This document shows positions 60,801 through 64,000 of a stretch of 64,000 bases of DNA, piece by piece (positions within the stretch are counted from its first letter, which is position 1; the number at the start of each line of letters is the position of its first letter). The position numbers were made by a program, and so were the translations under genes. This DNA is from Rallus limicola (taxonomy: Eukaryota > Chordata > Aves > Gruiformes > Rallidae). A model generated the notes under the pieces. It searched no databases and had not been told where the DNA came from. It worked only from the letters and a program-made list of their open reading frames with translations. The DNA lies in contig JAKCOZ010000007.1 of NCBI GenBank assembly GCA_022605955.1, forward strand, positions 15,071,501-15,135,500, given 5' to 3'.

Positions 60801-63800
60801 ATGAATAATTAATTTAATATGAATTTAAAAATGTGGTAGAACTATCAGCACAGATTTCAGGGATATTAATAATTCTATTAGTACAGCTTTTTGCCAAATC
60901 ATCCCTGTTAAAGAAATTGGTCCCAATCTGACAGCCTGGTGGACGTGAGGCTGCCACAGCTCCATGCCCAGGTCCAACCAGCAGTGAGGCTGAGCATGTG
61001 TTCTCAGTGGGCACATGTGCCCATATAGAGTACTTAAATACGTATGTACATAGCTGACCATACAGGCCAACACTGACAGACACACATACATGTGTGTCTT
61101 GCATGAACATAGGCAGCACCAGCAGCTTAATCCTGCACTCCTCTCTGGCTAAGTAGGATAGAGTTGTGCAAGTGAGAATTTAGGCACATATATATACACA
61201 TATATATGTGTGTGTGTATTGGTGTGCAGTGAGGCTGTCTCCAGCAGCTGGGCTCAAGTCTGCCCACCAGCTGTCCCTGGATCTGAGTCTTTTCAGCTTG
61301 GTGACACCATAGATGCACAGGCCTCTCAGCTCTGGTTCCACCCCAGAGGCTGGCACTAGATATTGTTCACTCTAGTGAACAACTGGACCTTTTGATGCCC
61401 TGATCCCTCTATTTTCCCACACTTCTTCCTCCCCAAATCACCTTTTGTTCTTCCCCCAAAATCCTGTGCAATCCCAAAATGCTCTTCTCCAGTATCCTAT
61501 TTTGTTTCTGACACTACTAGGCAGCAAACGCCAGCAGTCTGAAAGATGTTCCAGCATCCAACCCAAATCACTGTGATGGGTTTCATGCCTGGATGTTGGG
61601 GCTTAGGATCTCCTGGGACAGGGTGTCCCTTCCTCTGAGTCTTTAATTTTTGTTTCCACTTGCTCTTCTGCTCCTCTGCGCTTGTGGAGATAGGCCTTTG
61701 ATTGGTTCATGGTGCCTATAATGGGTAGTGAGAGTAGCCTGGGATGATATTATTTGGGCTGCCCCCGCCATCTCTCTCTTGGCTTCTTTGTGGGCATGCA
61801 GAGGAGCTTTTATTGAATAATTTAACATTCCAGCTACATCTTTTTAGCTGTGGTATACCTAATCTTAATTACTGCATTGCCAGCTTTGGTGTTGAAGGCT
61901 GTTTTCATGAAAACATCTGAATATCTTCTAGAAGCTATATACTGATATACTGAAAGGATTAAGACTGTGTTTGATCCCTGAGTTTTAATAACAAGTAAAA
62001 TTCATTCCAGGATTACATCAGTTCACTGGAGAGATCCCTGTGTGCAGGTTGAATAAATCACCAAAATCCAAACATAGAAAAGTTTCTTTTTAAAGCCTTA
62101 GAATGTTTATAATGGAAAGATGTGCTCAAAATGAAAGGTAAAATAAGATAAAATAGGAATTAAATTCTTAGATTTTTTTTTACATACAATGCTTAAAACA
62201 GCTTGAAGCAAAATGTTATTATCTCATTTCATTGGCTGAATGTTTTAATGATATTTGACTGAATTTTTAGAAATTATTTTTTCTCCTTAAACATTCCTTT
62301 TTCATTGAATTTACCATTCAGCAAGAAAACTGTGCCAAGCTCTGGATTACCTGTGATATCATGATAACATACATCACATACAGAACAATTGTCGGTTGTT
62401 CCTAATGACTACATTTTCTTTAAGAAATGTTCATTGCATTCAGCTGCCAACTTGTTCCTTCTTGGCAAGAAAATCCCTGTTTGAAGAAGGTTGCTACCAG
62501 CTAAATGCAAAACTCCAAAGGCTGTGCAGTCCCAATCTCCCAGCAGAGATGCACCAAGGCTTGACATGGGCTGTCCACCACGTTTGCAGAGATGCCTGAG
62601 AGACTTCAATCCTTTCCTCTCCTTGCAGACATACCTGCTTTTGGAATATATCTGGCTTGGGATCCTTTAGGCCCTCTTCTAGTTGTGGGTTTTCTGTTGT
62701 GAGGAACCCTTCCTGTGTCATTTCAGAAACACTGACGGAGATGTTACGTTATTTCTGGATACTTCTAGGACTGCCTGGGTGAGGGGTCCTGTCCCTTTGG
62801 GGTCTACAGAGAGACAAAGAGTTGTCAAACAGAGATCTCTATCTCCTACCCACTCTTACCCTGATTTACAGCGTAATGTAAGACAATGAATTCAAACTTT
62901 ATTGCTTGCAAAGTAACATCTTCTTAGTCATATTTTTGTTCTAATCTGTTCCATCTCTCCCTGAACATACAGTCTGTCCCAAGCAAACAATGTAATAATT
63001 TCTATTTTATCTACTGAGCTATTCCAAATTAGAGTGACCGTTACATTAAGTTCCTCATACAATTTCATTCAGCGGTTCTGAGAAGAGCTGCGTGGAAAAA
63101 TGGCACAACAATAGCTGTATAAAAGCCAATTTAACAAAATCCAGCTGTTCCCTGTATTTAGCACTGTGGTCTCCACCATTTTGTATGAAATACCACTTTT
63201 TAAAGCTACCTCAAAATAGCAACATAAAAATATGCACAATGAAGCTATTACATGATGAGGAGAAAGACCCCATAGTCCTGATTTTCAGAAAGGCTGAATA
63301 TTGCTTGCCCAAACCAGAAATCTAGTTTTTTAAGGCGTAGGTGTAAAAGTTGTTGAAGTAATTTTTATTTCAGGAGCCTTGTGGTTGTGGGAGTAGAAAG
63401 GTGTTATGTATAGTGGCTGTCTCTGTGGGCCAGTCTCATTATGACTCAAAGAGCTGCAGACCAGGCCAACCTGAAGCAGGTCTCCACAATGACTTTGCTG
63501 GCTGCCCTGTGCCTCCAGAACTGTGCTGCATATATGCTCTCGCTGCTTTCACAAAGGCTGTGGCTGAACAAATGTCCCCTCTACCTACTCCCTTGTCCCT
63601 AAATTTTCTCCCTGTTGTCAGATTTGTTTGTTCCTCACCACTGGTGGCATCAGCAGCGGGGAGTGCTTGGGCGGAGAAGGCCTCATGGAAGAGCAGCTGC
63701 TGTGGGCTTCATGCTGTTTAATCCTTTCCAGAGCTGATCTCTTGTCTCCTTTTTAATGCTTCTGCTGTCACTCACAGAGCCAAAGCAGCGGTCACATTAA

Positions 63801-64000
63801 ATATCAGGGGGAGAAAAAATAGAACTCCTAGCAGGGACAAAGGCAAACAAATAAATGTGGAAACAAGGCCCAAAGGAGAGAAAACAAGTGAGATTCTCTC
63901 TCTTAATAGCTAATGAAGCATCACAGTTGGCCTGTTTTCCTGTGACAGGACCTATCTGAACTCTGGGTGTCCTGAACCTATTATCATTGCTCAGCAGAGG
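57851..64000. other. Intergenic, no gene seen
   Basis: Mostly AT-rich unique DNA. It includes a CA/TA-rich palindromic patch (61078-61218) and an 8-bp inverted repeat around TCTA at 61363-61382. Open frames up to 106 codons (63401-63721) show no recognisable domains. Confidence 0.65.
61185..61218. repeat. Alternating CA/TA/TG simple repeat
   Basis: A self-complementary mix of CACATATATA and TATATGTGTG units, able to form a hairpin or Z-DNA. Confidence 0.85.

Noticed and set aside
1..64000. CRISPR arrays, operons, tRNA or rRNA genes
   Set aside because: The sequence is vertebrate nuclear DNA. I saw no regularly spaced direct repeats of CRISPR type and no cloverleaf or ribosomal sequence.

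Overview
This window is vertebrate nuclear DNA, almost certainly from a bird. Two signs support this: at least fourteen CR1 non-LTR retrotransposon fragments, many with the avian CR1 3' terminus, and two solo LTRs of an endogenous-retrovirus family common in bird genomes. I could not fix the species. The only protein-coding gene I can support is the 5' end of proenkephalin (PENK), on the minus strand at the left edge. The gene runs off the left side of the window.

Positions 1-1450 form a CpG island holding the PENK promoter and first exons. Reading leftwards on the minus strand, there is a promoter block at about 1083-1190. It carries the CRE-like pair known from mammalian PENK (ENKCRE-1 and ENKCRE-2), an inverted CCAAT box and a TATA box. 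Next come a predicted non-coding exon I (about 961-1082), a G-rich intron, a predicted non-coding exon II (761-814), a second intron, and the first coding exon (87-228). That exon encodes the 24-residue signal peptide and the first 22 residues of the prohormone. A splice donor follows at the intron position expected for PENK. The enkephalin peptide repeats themselves would lie beyond the left edge.

Positions 1450-64000 are about 62 kb upstream of PENK, largely AT-rich, with no coding exon or RNA gene that I can support. This block contains: CR1 copies at 2013, 4740, 8139, 17115 (a much older copy), 19522, 26169, 28175, 29736, 32293, 48902 (with a younger CR1 nested in it at 49117), 51672, 51986, 54180 and 56832; solo LTRs at 10403-11317 and 39644-40854; and short simple repeats. 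Two inverted repeats stand out. One is a perfect 23-bp palindrome with a 3-base spacer at 43567-43615. The other is a microRNA-precursor-like hairpin at 49981-50063.

The layout fits a long intergenic region in front of a neuropeptide gene, where distal enhancers would be expected, but enhancers cannot be picked out from a single sequence. I see no convincing new biological system. The most useful points are the conserved PENK promoter logic, a possible second promoter just before exon II, the two hairpins, and the oddly ended CR1 copy at 19490-19956.
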